This document shows, piece after piece, positions 13,039 through 13,789 of a DNA stretch of 13,789 nt (position 1 is its first letter; the number at the start of each line of letters is the position of its first letter). The translations under genes were made by a program, and so were the position numbers. The DNA comes from Rhodothermia bacterium. Its GTDB lineage: Bacteria > Bacteroidota > Rhodothermia > Rhodothermales > JABDKH01. The stretch spans positions 1-13,789 of the forward strand of contig JAHHLP010000164.1 in assembly GCA_018679295.1 (NCBI GenBank), given 5' to 3'. A model generated the notes under the pieces. The model searched no databases and was not told the DNA's origin. It saw only the letters and a list, made by a program, of their open reading frames with translations.

Positions 13039-13789
13039 ATGAGTCGGAACCGGAAGTCAGGAGCCGACTCGTCTGGTCCGGAGACGGTGCCCGCCTGGGA
13101 CCGCCTTTCCGACCATTGGCAGCATGTTGTCTGTCTCGGGCTACTGACGATTCTTTCACTGTCGTTTTTCGCTCCGATCCACTTCGGAGGGAAGCAGCTG
13201 ATCGGGTCGGATACCGTCAACTGGCGTGCGACAGCCGAGTCGGTCCTTCAGTATGAGAAGGAGACCGGGGACGCGGCACTCTGGGCGACGAATGTCTTCG
13301 GCGGCATGCCTGCCTACATGATCAGCTACCGGTCGATCGTTCCCCAGATCGACACGGTCGTTTCCGTCCTCAGGCAATTCTTCTGGCCGAGCTCGCATTT
13401 TCTCGTCTTGCTGTTTGGCATGTACGCGCTGGTCTTTTTTCTGACGAAGAACAAATGGGCGGGCGTACTGGCAGCGGCGGCCTTCGGTTTGACAACTTAC
13501 CTGCCGGTCATCCTCGCCGCCGGACACAACTCCAAGTTTGTTGCTCTCTGCTATGCACCGTGGCTCTTGCTCGGCTTCGTGTACGGGCTGCGTCGTCCCG
13601 GCATTCTTGCCTCATTGTTGTTTGCCGTTTTGTTGTCGGTGCACCTGAGGGCGGGCCACTTCCAGATTACCTACTATCTCCTCTTCATCATGCTGATCTG
13701 GTGGTTGTCGGAAGGCGTAGCGGCCATCCGTGGCAACACAGCCCGATCGTTTGTAAACAGCACACTGACTCTTCTTGCAGGTGGAGTGC
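13039..13789 (+). CDS. YfhO-family multi-pass membrane protein (GT-C-like), 5' part
   Basis: The gene runs off the window; 250 codons are visible. After a polar N-terminus a first membrane helix (about 30-45) is followed by an extracytoplasmic loop with LIGSD (D58) and NVFGGMPAYMISY. Further helices follow, with the diagnostic segments LAAGHNSKFVALCYAPW (near residue 160) and HLRAGHFQITYYLLF. These match the YfhO-like family of Bacteroidota, large proteins of often about 800 residues with a GT-C glycosyltransferase-like fold. An acidic residue in the first outer loop, like D58, is the usual candidate catalytic position in GT-C enzymes; this is family knowledge, and the activity of this protein is not known. 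ATG 13039 is chosen as it begins the open frame after gatC and is preceded by purine-rich GAAGAAGAGACAAGG. The ATG at 13022 lies in another frame. Confidence 0.82.
   Translation, partial: MSRNRKSGADSSGPETVPAWDRLSDHWQHVVCLGLLTILSLSFFAPIHFGGKQLIGSDTVNWRATAESVLQYEKETGDAALWATNVFGGMPAYMISYRSIVPQIDTVVSVLRQFFWPSSHFLVLLFGMYALVFFLTKNKWAGVLAAAAFGLTTYLPVILAAGHNSKFVALCYAPWLLLGFVYGLRRPGILASLLFAVLLSVHLRAGHFQITYYLLFIMLIWWLSEGVAAIRGNTARSFVNSTLTLLAGGV

Noticed and set aside
1..13789. CRISPR arrays, insertion sequences, integrases or phage genes
   Set aside because: No regularly spaced direct repeats, transposase-like proteins or terminal inverted repeats were seen on reading both strands.

Overview
The window looks like chromosomal DNA from a moderately GC-rich Gram-negative bacterium, most plausibly of the Bacteroidota/Rhodothermota assemblage (a Rhodothermales- or Balneolales-like lineage). 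This placement is inference. It rests on mostly absent Shine-Dalgarno sequences, one exact TAnnTTTG box ahead of gatC, a PorT-like outer-membrane barrel, and a YfhO-family membrane protein next to gatC. A secretin and a lipoprotein signal show that the cell has an outer membrane.

Layout. Positions 2-1691 hold two tandem paralogues (the first only as its 3' end). Each resembles a PilX-like minor pilin carrying a bactofilin-like repeat domain, and each is followed by a hairpin terminator. Positions 1924-2916 encode a six-helix membrane protein of unknown function with acidic and histidine residues clustered at its helices. Positions 3175-8903 form one compact operon for type IV pilus (T4P) machinery: a PilT-like hexameric ATPase, a PilM-PilN fusion, a PilO-PilP fusion and a PilQ secretin, closed by a strong intrinsic terminator at 8927-8960. 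Positions 9038-11181 hold a translationally coupled pair: an M28-peptidase-like lipoprotein and a TIM-barrel sugar-isomerase-like protein. Both appear to have lost key catalytic or metal-binding residues. A PorT-like beta-barrel gene lies on the minus strand (11168-11806), overlapping the TIM-barrel gene tail to tail and diverging from a PlsC acyltransferase (11850-12665). Then come gatC (12720-13007) and the start of a YfhO-family gene (13039 to the window edge).

How the parts work together. The 3175-8903 operon supplies an inner-membrane alignment platform (PilM/N/O/P functions on two polypeptides), an outer-membrane gate and a motor. The pilin-like genes upstream could supply minor components of the fibre. 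No major pilin, PilC platform protein, assembly ATPase (PilB) or prepilin peptidase is visible here, so these must be encoded elsewhere if the system is a complete pilus. The compacting of the four alignment proteins into two, the altered Asp box of the ATPase and the tandem beta-repeat pilin-like proteins are the most distinctive points.

No rRNA, tRNA, CRISPR array, insertion sequence or integrase was seen. No gene-free stretch exceeds 300 bases; the longest are 275-554 (a hairpin terminator and otherwise nothing recognisable), 2917-3174 (only a short inverted repeat) and 1692-1923 (a terminator and a small palindrome).
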